This document shows positions 45,324 through 55,655 of a stretch of 64,000 nucleotides of DNA, piece after piece. The first letter of the stretch is position 1, and each line of letters starts with the position of its first letter. The notes under the pieces are model-generated. The model was not told where the DNA came from and made no database searches. It saw only the letters and a list, made by a program, of their open reading frames with translations. Source of the DNA: Astrothelium macrocarpum (lineage: Eukaryota > Ascomycota > Dothideomycetes > Trypetheliales > Trypetheliaceae). Where the stretch lies: assembly GCA_021030915.1 (NCBI GenBank), contig JAGEMR010000091.1:62001-126000 (forward strand), read 5' to 3'. A program made the position numbers and the translations under genes.

Positions 45324-48227
45324 ATGGCAAAGCCAACATCGTTTGTGAACGGTGCAAATCTGGTTTTTAAGCCTGATAATGAATATCACGTCATGTAGGT
45401 CATAAATTCATCAGTCCCAGATCCCGTCCATTTGCTCCTTGTTTAACGCCACCATAGATTCGTATTTGTTCACGGTTTATTTGGTCATCCATTCAATACA
45501 TGGGCAGGTAAATGCTGCAAGAAAATTCGTACTGATAGAGTCATCAGCTGAAAGATCTTAGGTGGTAAAGACAAATACTGGCCCAGAGACCTCCTTCCAG
45601 AAGTCGTTCCAGACGCGTTGATATATAGTTGGGGATATGACGCAAACGTCACTCATGCAAGTCTCAACACTCTTTTTCAACACTCCACAAATCTCTTGAA
45701 TGATATTGCGGACATACTGGATGATGTCAATGACACTTCGCGCTCAGTAATATTCATCGCTCACAGCTTAGGAGGCTTGGTTGTTAAAGATGCGCTCAAT
45801 CGTTCCGCTCAAGCCATGCGTAATCAGAGACGTGCGAGCATCGTGGGGGCAACTACTGGTGTAATATTTCTTGGGACACCACATCGAGGATCCGGCGCAG
45901 CTTCTCTTGGGAAGAAGTTCTTCCGCCTAAGGGAGCTCCTCTCTGGACAAAAGGCCAACATCAAGCTCCTACAAGCCCTGGAATCGAATTCAGAAAGCTT
46001 GGAGAGAATCACAGATGGATTTTTGGAAACACTTCACAGAAATAAGAGTATGCAAATCGTGTCGTTCAAAGAAGAAAAAGAGATCAAAGCCCTAGGCATT
46101 TTTGGGAAACTAATCGTTTCCCCGGGTTCATCTTCCATTGGACATTGCAACGAGATCTGCGGCTCCATTCCCGCTGATCACCGACAGATGTCTAAATTTT
46201 CATTACACACAGAAACTGGCTTTGTGCGAATCTCATCGGTTATTAGGCGCATTCTAAAGAATAGGTGGGGGCCCCCAGACGTCTTAGCTCAAAAATCATA
46301 TGAAAACTGCCTGAAAAGTTTAGACAATCTTGTTTCTCGCAGAAGAATGATGGAGGTAACTCCACGCTTCAAAGAAAGCCTCGAGTGGCTCTTCGACGAT
46401 ACCAGGGTCGGTTTCTGTTCTTGGCTCAAAGCTTTAGACCAACCAATCTTCTGGTGCCATGGGAAACCCGGCTCTGGGAAAAGTACACTAATGAAGTTTG
46501 CCTTGCAGGATCTTCGGACTCGTAGGTATTTGGAATCTTCTGGTGAGGATCAGTGGGAGATTATCAGTTTCTTCTTCCATGACCGTGGATCTGCCATCCA
46601 AAAAACGACCCAGGGAATGGTTCAGGAGCTCCTCCACCAATTACTCTCAAAGTTTCCAGACCTTTTCAACGAAATAAGCGATTTCTATAGGGATCAAGTC
46701 GAAATTCAGAAGAAAAGTGCTCCAGAATGGGCATTGGATGACTTGCGGAATGCACTACTTAAAATAGCATCATCACAACATTCTAAAGGATTGCACCCAA
46801 GGAATGTCTTGATGTTTATTGACGCGCTTGATGAGCACTCAGGAAAGAAAAACGAACTCCTGGATCTCCTTCAAGACTTGGCCAGGATTGACAAACCATC
46901 TGGAGAAAACTCAAGCTTTGTACTGAATATTAAAGTATGCCTTGCCAGTCGAGATTGGCCTGCCATACATGGCCAGCTCTCCCATTATCCTAACTTTGCC
47001 ATACACGAATTCACAAAAAGTGATATCGCAAACTATTCAGTCAGACGGTTGTGCCAGGCAAGCGGAAACCTTCAAATTAGTCAATCAGCTCAGATATCTA
47101 CCAATAATTCTGGGATCATCCGATTGGCGGGGCAAGTCAATGACAAGGCGATGGGAGTCTTCATTTGGGTTCGAATCGTCGTCGATGAACTATGTCAAAA
47201 GTTGATAGACGGCACACCCATTCCTCAACTGGCCAAACTGATCGACGACATGCCGAAGGAATTAGAAGGGCTCTACGAACGGGCTTTGGATAAGGTTGAT
47301 TCATTCTACAGACTTGAAGGCTTTGGGATGTTGAAAATTGCCCTTCAGTCGGCGACCCAACCCTCACTCCCTGTGTTTATGAAATGTTTAGAAATTTTCA
47401 ACTTTCGCCTTCAAGGAAGAAGAGATTTGGTCATCCCGGACACGACCGAAGTCTTCCAAGGGGAACTCCGCGCGAGATTGACTAGCAGGACTGGGGGTCT
47501 TCTGGAGATGGTCGAGCTAGTTGACCAAGACATTGAAGCCAGCGAGTCAGATTCAGCCGTCTCTCGGACACCTATCCAGAAATCCTCCCAGCTGCGCACC
47601 TCACCCGAGCCGGCTAGAGTTCAATTTATACACGAAACTGCCCTTCAGTTCGCAAGAGATAAGTTGGCGGTTCCCCCGTGCCCAGATGGGCTATTAAATG
47701 CCGTTCTATCCTTTGATGAAGTTGGATCCTTGGTGCTGTTGGACTATGTTGCCAGTTATCATGATATCTCGATAGAATCAGGATCTTGTGCTGAGATATA
47801 TGATCACTCTCCCGAGTATACAACGAGGGTAGACACATCATTGAAAGCCGAGACAAACTCCGAACTTGGTCATGAACAGGTATACCTGCATTGCTGGTTC
47901 AAAACGGTGATGCGTGAACTTATGAATCGGTGGGTTGAGCGAGAACCTTCCTGGCCGATTGAAGGGGTTCGGCCCTACAGCAGCGATGCGGAAGTATTGG
48001 GCTTGGACTTCGATTGCAATCAAGGAGTGCCCGAAAAGACATTTCGCTTCAAAAAGTTGTTGCTCTTTCTCTTCTCGGGGATCCGCAAATTATCGCTTGA
48101 TGATTTCGATGATTTACGAGAAAATTCTGCGGCTACAGAGCTGCAGGTATGTATCTACGCTGCGCTAGGAGCGCGGATGCGTAAAGATACTGCTCATAGA
48201 TTATGGGCAGTCGGCGTGATATTGTGA
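45324..48227 (+). CDS. NOD-like receptor: lipase-like domain plus NACHT
   Basis: Fungal NLR-type protein of the kind linked to allorecognition and innate immunity. Three exons are predicted: 45324-45394, 45458-45507 and 45562-48227, giving 928 residues. The N-terminal alpha/beta-hydrolase (SesB-like) domain starts IFVFVHGLFGHPFNTW, with the nucleophile elbow FIAHSLGGLVVKDAL and GVIFLGTPHRGSG. The NACHT domain follows: P-loop IFWCHGKPGSGKSTLMKFAL near residue 310 and Walker B VLMFIDALDEHSG near residue 430, with LASRDWPAI and GVFIWVRIVVDEL downstream, as in fungal NLRs. A winged-helix-like region contains VQFIHETALQFAR. The start was chosen because the first intron (GTAGGT...TAG) restores the hydrolase motif from a short ATG exon; a longer N-terminus is possible. 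No ankyrin, WD or TPR repeats are visible in this part. The 3' end is unclear: coding-like sequence continues after the stop, in other frames. Confidence 0.82.
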
Positions 48228-48249
48228 CTTACGTCGGCATATCACGGGA

Positions 48250-49050
48250 TTGGCTTTACTCAGAGCGAAGTTTCAGCCAAGATATTTGTCGGGCATGCTC
48301 ATCTTCAATCCCGAGTTATTAGAAACCCTAGCGTACGACTGTAACTGTGCGCTTCAAAGTGCATTCAGAAAAAGATCGTTGTTTGGCTCGAAACTTTCAC
48401 TTCTTCAGTTTGTAATTCTTCTAGACGACGACGACATCATTGGGGGTCCTGAAGAGCAGGAGCGGTTTGACATCGCCGACCGGTTACTTGTACTAGGGTC
48501 AGATCCAGACTTGAAGATGATCGGCGGAGATAACCTTTGCTCAGATTGTAGCCCACTGGAATATTGTGCAGCCAACCGCTCGCCTCGCTGGTCCGCTCTC
48601 TTGTTACGGCATGGTGCAACATGGCTGACTACGCGTGAAACGCACCACATTCTGCTGAGTCAGAGAGGCGTGTACGCGGAATTTGTTCAATGCCTTGACG
48701 AACTTGGAGTTTCATGGGATACTGTAAAATGGGACACATATGACGACCAGGACGAGAGACTCATCCGACCTAATTTAGCGTTCATAGGGGCGTCTCTAAC
48801 AAGCTTCGTAATGCCTGGACTATTGACACGTCGCTCAATTCGCCACCCGACGTCTTTGTAACATGTTGCAAAGCTCGGGAGTACTATTTAGTACTGTCAG
48901 AGCTGTCAAAGGCCACAAGAGAAATAGTTCACTCAACATCCCTTAGGGAGGCCCTCAACAATGACAACTTGCACCATTCTATGAGCGTTCTTCAACAGAT
49001 GGGGCATCGTTTCAGTGGTTCAAAATCTTATAGAGGGTCTCCCCGATAGA
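48250..49050 (+). pseudogene. Disrupted C-terminal part of the NLR gene
   Basis: Frame 48250-48861 encodes about 200 residues with coding character (RYLSGMLIFNPELLETLAYD, FDIADRLLVLGSDPDLKM, SPLEYCAANRSPRWSALLLR), resembling the region after NACHT where helical repeats occur: LLVLGSDPD, then ALLLRHGATW, is ankyrin-like in spacing. It ends at a TAA, while another frame continues with SLNSPPDVFVTCCKAREYYL and SELSKATREIVHSTSLREAL up to about 49050. I could find no set of canonical introns that joins these parts to each other and to 48227. Either the gene carries frameshifts here or unusual introns are used. I infer decay of the C-terminal part. Confidence 0.5.
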
Positions 49051-49491
49051 TTTTTGATTCATTGCTACTCCCGCAGTCCCGACTCATCAATACTAAATGA
49101 TTCGTCACTATCAACCACGCATTCAGTTATCCCCATTGATGAACCTATAAGATTATGCAACCCGACAATCCGAAGTCACTCATCGATCTGTAAAACAAGT
49201 CTATCTCCTATATTGCTCCCCATGTCAACAACTGTTCCTTCTCCGATCGAGCCCTAGTCAAAATTCATGACGAGATGAGGTAGTCAGAGGCCAGTACCTT
49301 GGCTAATAGCCTTCCTTGCACTGGAAATCCTTTTGGCCTCATCCGATGTTTCTGCAAAGACTCTAAAAAAGAGACCCCTGAATTATGAGCTAATGATATC
49401 CAGAGCGCTGTGGAGGATAGTCACGATATCTTTTCAGAGATTCGATAGTCGTAATAGCGGAAGATGATTTCACTTCAGTCTGCATCTACAA
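49051..49491. other. Intergenic
   Basis: Spacer between the NLR 3' end and the methyltransferase relic; nothing recognised. Confidence 0.35.
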
Positions 49492-49785
49492 CTAGTCAGA
49501 CGCTTCGAATGTTACGATGCTAGCTTCTTCTATTCCTGAAGCTCTATCTGAAAGTGAACCATAGGGAGTTGTTGCCCCGAGGCTCGTAAAGGGTAAAGAA
49601 TGCGCTTGAAGATAGCCATCTATTTTGGCAGTATTGGCTTGGACAACGTTTGAGAGATCAGTGATTCGCAGGTCTTGCATCTTGCTTTGAGATTGTCTTG
49701 CGAAGCTTTGGGACGAATTGTGACCACGAAAAGTAGGTGAGAATACGGAGGACGTTGGGTTAAGGGCCGCCTGAGACCGCAACAT
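49492..49785 (-). pseudogene. Relic of O-methyltransferase N-terminus
   Basis: A 97-codon frame whose middle (DLSNVVQANTAKIDGYLQAH, then SLPFTSLGATTP) resembles the N-terminal dimerisation segment of fungal O-methyltransferases from polyketide pathways, which begin with a similar TAKIDxYLxxxxLPxPS pattern. The frame stops after IEEASIVTFEASD and no SAM-binding domain follows within the next 400 bp on this strand. Full-length enzymes are about 400 residues, so this is at most a fragment. The match is short; an unrelated small open frame is the alternative. Confidence 0.38.
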
Positions 49786-50420
49786 TTCTCGAACTCGAAC
49801 AGTAATTTAGACGACCACTCAATCAGCTGTTTAAAGGGCTGTTCAGAAAACTGTTCAGCTGTCCAAATAGCTAATTGAGTAGCAAAATAAGCGGCTAATC
49901 GAGGCGATGTCTGAGTTACTAAGTGAATAGTCGTTTGGTTAGTTAATTAGAATACTGTGCTAGTAGTTTAAACAGTTTTTTTAGGTAACAACGATTACAT
50001 TCATTACTTAGATAGGTTAGTGCTAAATTTGATAATTTTAGCCATCGGCTCAATATCGGCTTAATCCATGCTGAAGCTCTTCAGAGGTCTGCACAAGCTA
50101 GCTTAGACTTGCTCAAGCTTGACTCGAGGAAGCTCAGACACTGCTCAGATCTGCTCGGATCCGCTCAAGTCTATTAAGTCTCTACTTAATCCCCGTTTAG
50201 TCTAAACAATAAACTCCAGAGCTACTATATAACTGTGTCAGTTCTATATTTCTGTATGTTCTAAAATGCGAAAGATACAGGGTATGGTACCAATACTGAA
50301 TTTAAAGAAGCCTTGTGGACTAGATAGAACATTTATGAATCACCTAAAATGCGCTACCCATTCAGAAAAAAAATTAAATGGTTTATCTAGGTACTCGCCT
50401 TCCTGGTTGATGGCGTCATG
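49786..50420. repeat. AT-rich spacer with degenerate short repeats
   Basis: Contains degenerate repeats of a CTGTTCAG-like word (about 49830-49865) and a run of CTGCTCAGA/GCTCAAG-like units at about 50070-50180, followed by a TATATAA-containing AT-rich end (50220-50260). This could be an old solo long terminal repeat, but no partner copy or flanking duplication was found. No gene. Confidence 0.3.
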
Positions 50421-51763
50421 TCAGGTCCCACCCATCTCAGTGTCACTATCTTGTTCTTGTTGATCCGGGTAGCAAGGAAAGTAACAAGTTTCCTTCTTCG
50501 AGCCATCATTTTGCGTAGTGGTATCACAGTAAGGGCCGTCCCACGAATAGACAACCGATTTCCCATTATTGCGGCGCGTGTTAGTATCCGCCTGGTTGGT
50601 ATCGGACTTCCATTCCATCTCTTGGGTAGTATACGTCGTTGGTTTGCCCTTTGAAGGTCTAGCAGTAATCTCGTGAGCGGCACCTAAGCTGGCTTTCATG
50701 GAATTGCAGTCGTAGGGTTGGTCCACTGGTGGAAGGTCGATCTCTCCATCGCTGTCAAGTTCTGAAGCTTCAGCAATTTCTCTCCCAATATAGTCGAATG
50801 CTTTGAAATTATAAGTCGGTTTCCCATTAGGGTCCTTAATTGTCAACTCGCTTCGACATTGAACGATATCTTTGCTTGCGAATTCGCTGTTCCCGTTCAT
50901 TGCATAGTGATTTTGAGTTTTGTAATCATACCTGGCTCCCTGTACTTGCAGTGCTCCTGTGTCGCCATCCATCTCGGTCATCTCAAACTGATATCCATCA
51001 TTGGAGCAACTCGGCTTCTCTGAGCAAAATGGACTCTTATCCTTATCAATATTTTCGAAGCCAACAAGAAACCAGTCTCCATCTTCGAAGGCATTGTCTC
51101 CTCTTCGTCCCTGGGCCGAACGACCTTGAGTCTTGATGTTCTCGAAAGCCCTTAATTGCCCTCCAGCAGCTGCAGAAATGGGTGTTAGTCGGAGTTTGCA
51201 CGTTGAAGCTGCAGCTCTCGCCCATGTCAAAATTGCACTCTGCATGGCTTTTCGTGTCATGCAGTAACGAACGCACCTCCGTTTTCGCTTCCTTCTATGC
51301 AGCGCAAAGAATTTGGATATCTTCCACGAGATCCGTATTTGTCTTGCTTCGTATCCGCAGGTGGAAATTCGTCGCAGGTCACATCGACAAATCTTTGTGG
51401 ATCTGAGAACTGCTGGCTGAAGGGACCGGCTCGACAAACTGAACGATCTTTGCCGCCAGGGATACCAGCTCGACAGCCAGACTCATATCTGTTCTGATCA
51501 TTGTTTTGTTTCGGGTCGTAGAACAGCTTATTTCCACGTTTCAGACAGTTGATATACTAGCAGGCATTGTTGCATGCCCCAGCGGCGGTTGAACAGTCCA
51601 TGTAGAAAGTTCCACGGTCATGACGATCGGCTCGTCGTTGAAGGGCATGGATACTGTAATTGAGAGCTTCTGGTCTTACAAAGGTCGCAGCGGCATCGCT
51701 ACTAGATATGCAGTAGCATTGAATAGATAAGACAACAGAAAGAATGTTAGAAGAGAACCTCAT
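50421..51763 (-). pseudogene. Secreted NucA/NucB-type nuclease with in-frame stop
   Basis: Related to extracellular deoxyribonucleases of the NucA/NucB family. Two exons are predicted: 51763-51277 and 51169-50421, with a 107 nt GTGCGT...CAG intron, 412 codons in total. The N-terminus (MRFSSNILSVVLSIQCYCIS) is a signal peptide. Exon 1 then has CSTAAGACNNAC, RYESGCRAGIPGG and the family's key motif VTCDEFPPADT, followed by RCIEGSENG; exon 2 has GGQLRAFENI and GDWFLVGFENID. Exon 2 continues with an acidic, Cys-containing region to the stop at 50421. Codon 69 is TAG (51557-51559), inside an otherwise conserved Cys-rich block, so the protein would end before the catalytic motif. No intron removes it without losing that block. 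A read error is possible; otherwise this is a recently inactivated gene. Confidence 0.7.
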
Positions 51764-52675
51764 AATACAAGAAAGATCATGTGTGTGGTCTCGTCCCGCG
51801 AGAAGGCAATGTTACACAGTGCGAACCGATCTAAGGCCGTAAGACTTGGGCAAGATGACGACCAAAAAATAGATCGTCTATTAGCATTGTGAAGATTTAT
51901 AGCGGACTTGAGGAAGAGTAAGGGAAAAATCAACGTGTACGGCGAAGCTCCTTAGAAATGGGACACCCCATCTGAACTAATGTGCAGTATCTACATGTCC
52001 GAGCAATCACCATTCGTAAGCACTTCACAAGCGCTAAACAATGTCGTATCAAACAAAAAGGATTCCTCGCTGGCTCATAGACTTCCACGTGGTCAGTGTC
52101 CCTTACGCATATTTTCAGAATAATATCCCACACGACGTTGTGTTGTTTATAGTGCCTCTGTAGGCTAAGGATGTTGAGCTTCTTCATAGATTCAGTCCAA
52201 AAGACGTAATCACACTAACTGCTTCCTATGACGGCGTAGTCGACCAATTTGATGATAATGAAGTTCGTCACACATCTGTCTCTTCGACCTCAGGTGAGGC
52301 TGAAGCAAAATCTCCAAGCCTCATTTGCCGTGTAGCTCGATGGGCATGGCGAAGGTTGTAAGAGTTGCACATTAAGTAAACAGCAAAAGAGTTCCATCAA
52401 GACGTTAGAGCCACGCTGCCAATGTTATGTAAACGTTTATTTTATGCGTGAATGTTTCTGAAGGCAGACTTCTGCTATGATATCAGCCTGTTTGATCGAA
52501 CGTTAGATTTTAGTTCAGGCTGCCTTAGGTGAAGTCGTGGTCGAAAGTTGACGTCACATCTGCAGTTGTGCGGCAAAGTTTCATCGCCGCAGCTTCAGTC
52601 ATCCAGAAATCCACCAGCTTTCTCGGAACAGTTTCCACAAATTTGTTCACGCTTCAAACTTTGTTCACAATAAGA
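51764..52675. other. Intergenic, divergent promoters
   Basis: About 900 bp upstream of both the nuclease (-) and the F-box-like gene (+). No gene supported. Confidence 0.4.
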
Positions 52676-53351
52676 ATGACGAGACATGAGAATCAGCCGG
52701 CACTTTTCTGCATTGAAGATTTGCCGCTTGATGTAAGCCATGGGAAAAATCTTACTGAAGCTCGCTGACAGACTGTCCGAAACAGATCATAAATTACATT
52801 TTGACAATGGCAATGCATGGGATTGCGAGCCATGGGGAGCGTAATTGCTGGCCCTTTTGGCTGGCTACGGCAAATTTTGAAAATGCGCCAGGCGAGATTC
52901 CAGGAAATGTGCACGGCTACACTGGAACACCAGCACCTCTTGCACAATACGATAATCCATATGTGGGCTATTCACTAGAAGCGTTAGGTGTGTGAATGTC
53001 ATATATGCTAGTTGAGCGAATAATAACCAAACAGCTATAGCCAAGCTGCTATGGTCGGCCCCTGAGTCAAAGAAGATTGAGCCTGAATATTTTGCAGTTC
53101 TTGACAAGCAAACAAGGAAGGACGACACGGTACTTTTGTGCCGTGCAATGGATGAAGGAGTTGAGTACCAAAGAGTAGAGTGTCACGAATCAGCTCTTAC
53201 CCTTATTGGTTCTTTTATGATGAACGCAAATTGGAATGAGACTTTTGAACAGTTTCAGGGTGGTCGGACCTGGGTCAAACCAGAGCCAAGTTCTGAAGAA
53301 ATTCAAAGGGACATGCACGCTGAGAAGAAACCTAAAAGGCCTCGATATTGA
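52676..53351 (+). CDS. Small F-box-like protein
   Basis: Not a family I can name with certainty. Three exons are predicted: 52676-52732, 52786-52987 and 53035-53351, with canonical GTAAGC...CAG and GTGTGT...CAG introns in phases 0 and 1, giving 191 residues. The N-terminus, FCIEDLPLDIINYILTMAMH, resembles the first helix of F-box motifs in fungal proteins (LPxEIxxxIL), which recruit substrates to SCF ubiquitin ligases. The rest has YVGYSLEALAIAKLLWSAPE and DEGVEYQRVECHESALTLIG; the end is basic (EKKPKRPRY). Both introns together turn three short frames into one continuous protein, which supports a real gene. The F-box assignment is tentative. Confidence 0.5.
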
Positions 53352-54341
53352 GAGTCCGTTGGGTAGTTCTGATGGTCTCCACCTTGAGATTTGTTGGCTT
53401 TGGACCTCAGGGTTGCATCACAATCACATAGTACAAACTATAGAACAAGAATAAAAACGGACTTTGTTTTTCGTGTCCTTCGCATATTCGGGTCCTCGCA
53501 TGATTAGATCGTCAGTGAGTGAAGCTCAACTCTGGACATTGCAGGAGAGAGCCGGACGCTAACGAAATTGTTCTCCTTAACGGCAATCTACCGGCACCCG
53601 GGCTGAAGTTCAGTGATGCCACTGCTAGCGATTAGACATCCTACAATGAAGGTCCTTGGCGATTAACATCAAAATCCAAGATACTCCTGGATAACTAAGC
53701 TTGACAACGTATGTCAGCCGTCTACAGCACCAGGACAGCGAAGCAAGCGGCACAGGAGGCACAGCCAGGAAAACTTCCAAGTGTCTTCCTCGCGTCGACA
53801 GTCTTCTTGCTCAATTCCCAAAGGCTCCGTCTCTTTAGTCTCGAAACCAACATCCTAGCACTAGAGTTTTGAACACATCTTTGAGCGCTGCTGTAAGAGA
53901 TCCTGAGATTTGTGTAGATGTCAGCCGGACCGACCTTGACTTCACCTTGAAGGAATACGAAAGAGCTGATGTGCTCTACAACGGACACAGGATGAATCCA
54001 CTCAAAGGCCACATAAAAATGCCTCCATTGCTTCCAACAAATCCGGTAATCCGATGTAGTCATTGCGCCGCTACGAGAGAATTGCGATGACAGTGCTGAA
54101 CCACCTGGCACTGGAATCCTCTTATTTGAGTGCCATCAAGTGTAAAGTCTACGTATCTTGAGCAGCGGCATAATAACTTTTCCATAACCCTTACGTTCAA
54201 TGATTCGATGTCTCTGAATTTCTGTTGAGTCTTAAATCTTCCATATTTCTCTTCAGCACAACGTAAAAAAGCCCCTTAGCTGCTGTTCTGCCACACGGCA
54301 CATTGCCTTGTGCACACATCTAGGATCTGGTAATCCAAAAG
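53352..54341. other. Intergenic
   Basis: About 1 kb with no gene I can support. A 129-codon minus-strand frame at 53722-54111 has no recognisable domain. Confidence 0.4.
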
Positions 54342-55655
54342 ATGTCTCTGATCGTACGCGCCCCGGTTCTTGTTCTCTTCTTGTGCAGTATCGTCAACTC
54401 TTTGTCATGGAACTCCAAAACATCCAACGAACCGGCCGGAACATCCTTGGGATCTGGAAGCCACGATGGACCTGTATTTCGACGCTCGCTGTCACACAAT
54501 GTATTGAAAAAAACGTTGAGGAAGCGAGGTTCTTGCCCAGCACCAAATGTGCCGCCAAAGCCTATGACATGCGTGTACCAAGACCAGACGCCACAAAACC
54601 CGACAGCCGGCTGCAGCTGCGTGTACGGATCCTCAACAATCACAGTCAAGCCCATGTCGAAATCGTCAGTATCGGTGGTGACACAGAGCTGCGACTACAC
54701 GACCTGGCCTGGCGATCGACCCTCAATAACTGCTCCGCCACAAAGCGTCTCAACAAATTTCGCCGGTACTGATATCTTCCTTCTTTCTGAGATTGAATCG
54801 ATACTGACTTCTCGTCCTAGGATGTCAAGTATGTACGGCTTATGCAGAAGATGAGGATGACTGCGCGCCTCTTCCCGCCTCGTCGAGCTGTACCCCCCAA
54901 AAGACTTCCACCATTTTGTCTGCTGACACGTCTGGCGTCACGGTTGGTACACTCACGGGATCGGCATTGTATTCGGCCATAACTTCCGGGATCGATTCGC
55001 TCTGTCAGGTCCCTCCACACCATAACAGTAATGGAGCAAACACAGGTTCCTTCACTTGCGATGAGAGTGCGACCGCTACTCTTGCAGGAAACGTCAAATA
55101 TACGGACACTGGATTGGGACCGGCTAGCTGGAACGACGAAGGCAGTCTCACCATGCAGATCACAGAGTACAACTATGATTCTCTTGTGTGGTACTCGACG
55201 AATAAGGCCGTAATTGCGGCGTTCGCCCAGAATTCTACGCAAGGCGAGTATTTCAATCTCCGTGCCGGTGGTTGGACACGTTTTCCGTAATAAGCGCTCA
55301 CAAAACCCCAGGGAACTGCAAAAATCTGACAGCCCAAGGCTCCTCTCCCAGTCGTAAGAGAGACCGGCTTCCTCCACAGCATGATCCGGACCCGGAGACG
55401 GTTCAAATTTGTCAGGTTGGTTTCAACTTCCAGCTTCTCGAAATTGATCCAGGTTCTCAGCATCCGAGAGAGCTGTCCTTCAACCTCAGGTTCCAAAGTG
55501 ATACTGATGGTAATATCTTCTGCCAATACCTTGAAGACGTAGTGGAATTCATCGAGACTGTCGTTGCTGAAGAAACAGATACCGAAGGAGCCTTGCCAGA
55601 TGAGCTCCAAGTCGACGAGAAGCTTCTTAAGGCGTGCCAGGGTATTGCATCATGA
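54342..55655 (+). CDS. Secreted protein like the C-terminal region of killer-toxin-type chitinases
   Basis: Three exons are predicted: 54342-54765, 54821-55267 and 55312-55655, giving 404 residues; both introns are in phase 1 (55 and 44 nt). The N-terminus (MSLIVRAPVLVLFLCSIVNS) is a signal peptide. The body resembles the non-catalytic C-terminal region of large fungal subgroup-C GH18 chitinases, which are compared to yeast killer-toxin subunits. Shared features: CDYTTWPGDRPSITAPPQ, then CQVCTAYAEDEDDC, VGTLTGSALYSAITSGIDSL, YNYDSLVWYSTNKAVIAAFA, and the closing DPETVQICQVGFNFQ with CQYLEDVVEFIETV. No LysM module or GH18 catalytic domain is present and none lies upstream, so the region occurs here as an independent secreted protein. 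Cys residues are numerous, as expected outside the cell. Its activity is unknown; a role in contact with other organisms is speculation. Confidence 0.7.

Noticed and set aside
53722..54111. 129-codon minus-strand frame
   Set aside because: No domain, odd composition and no neighbouring exon.
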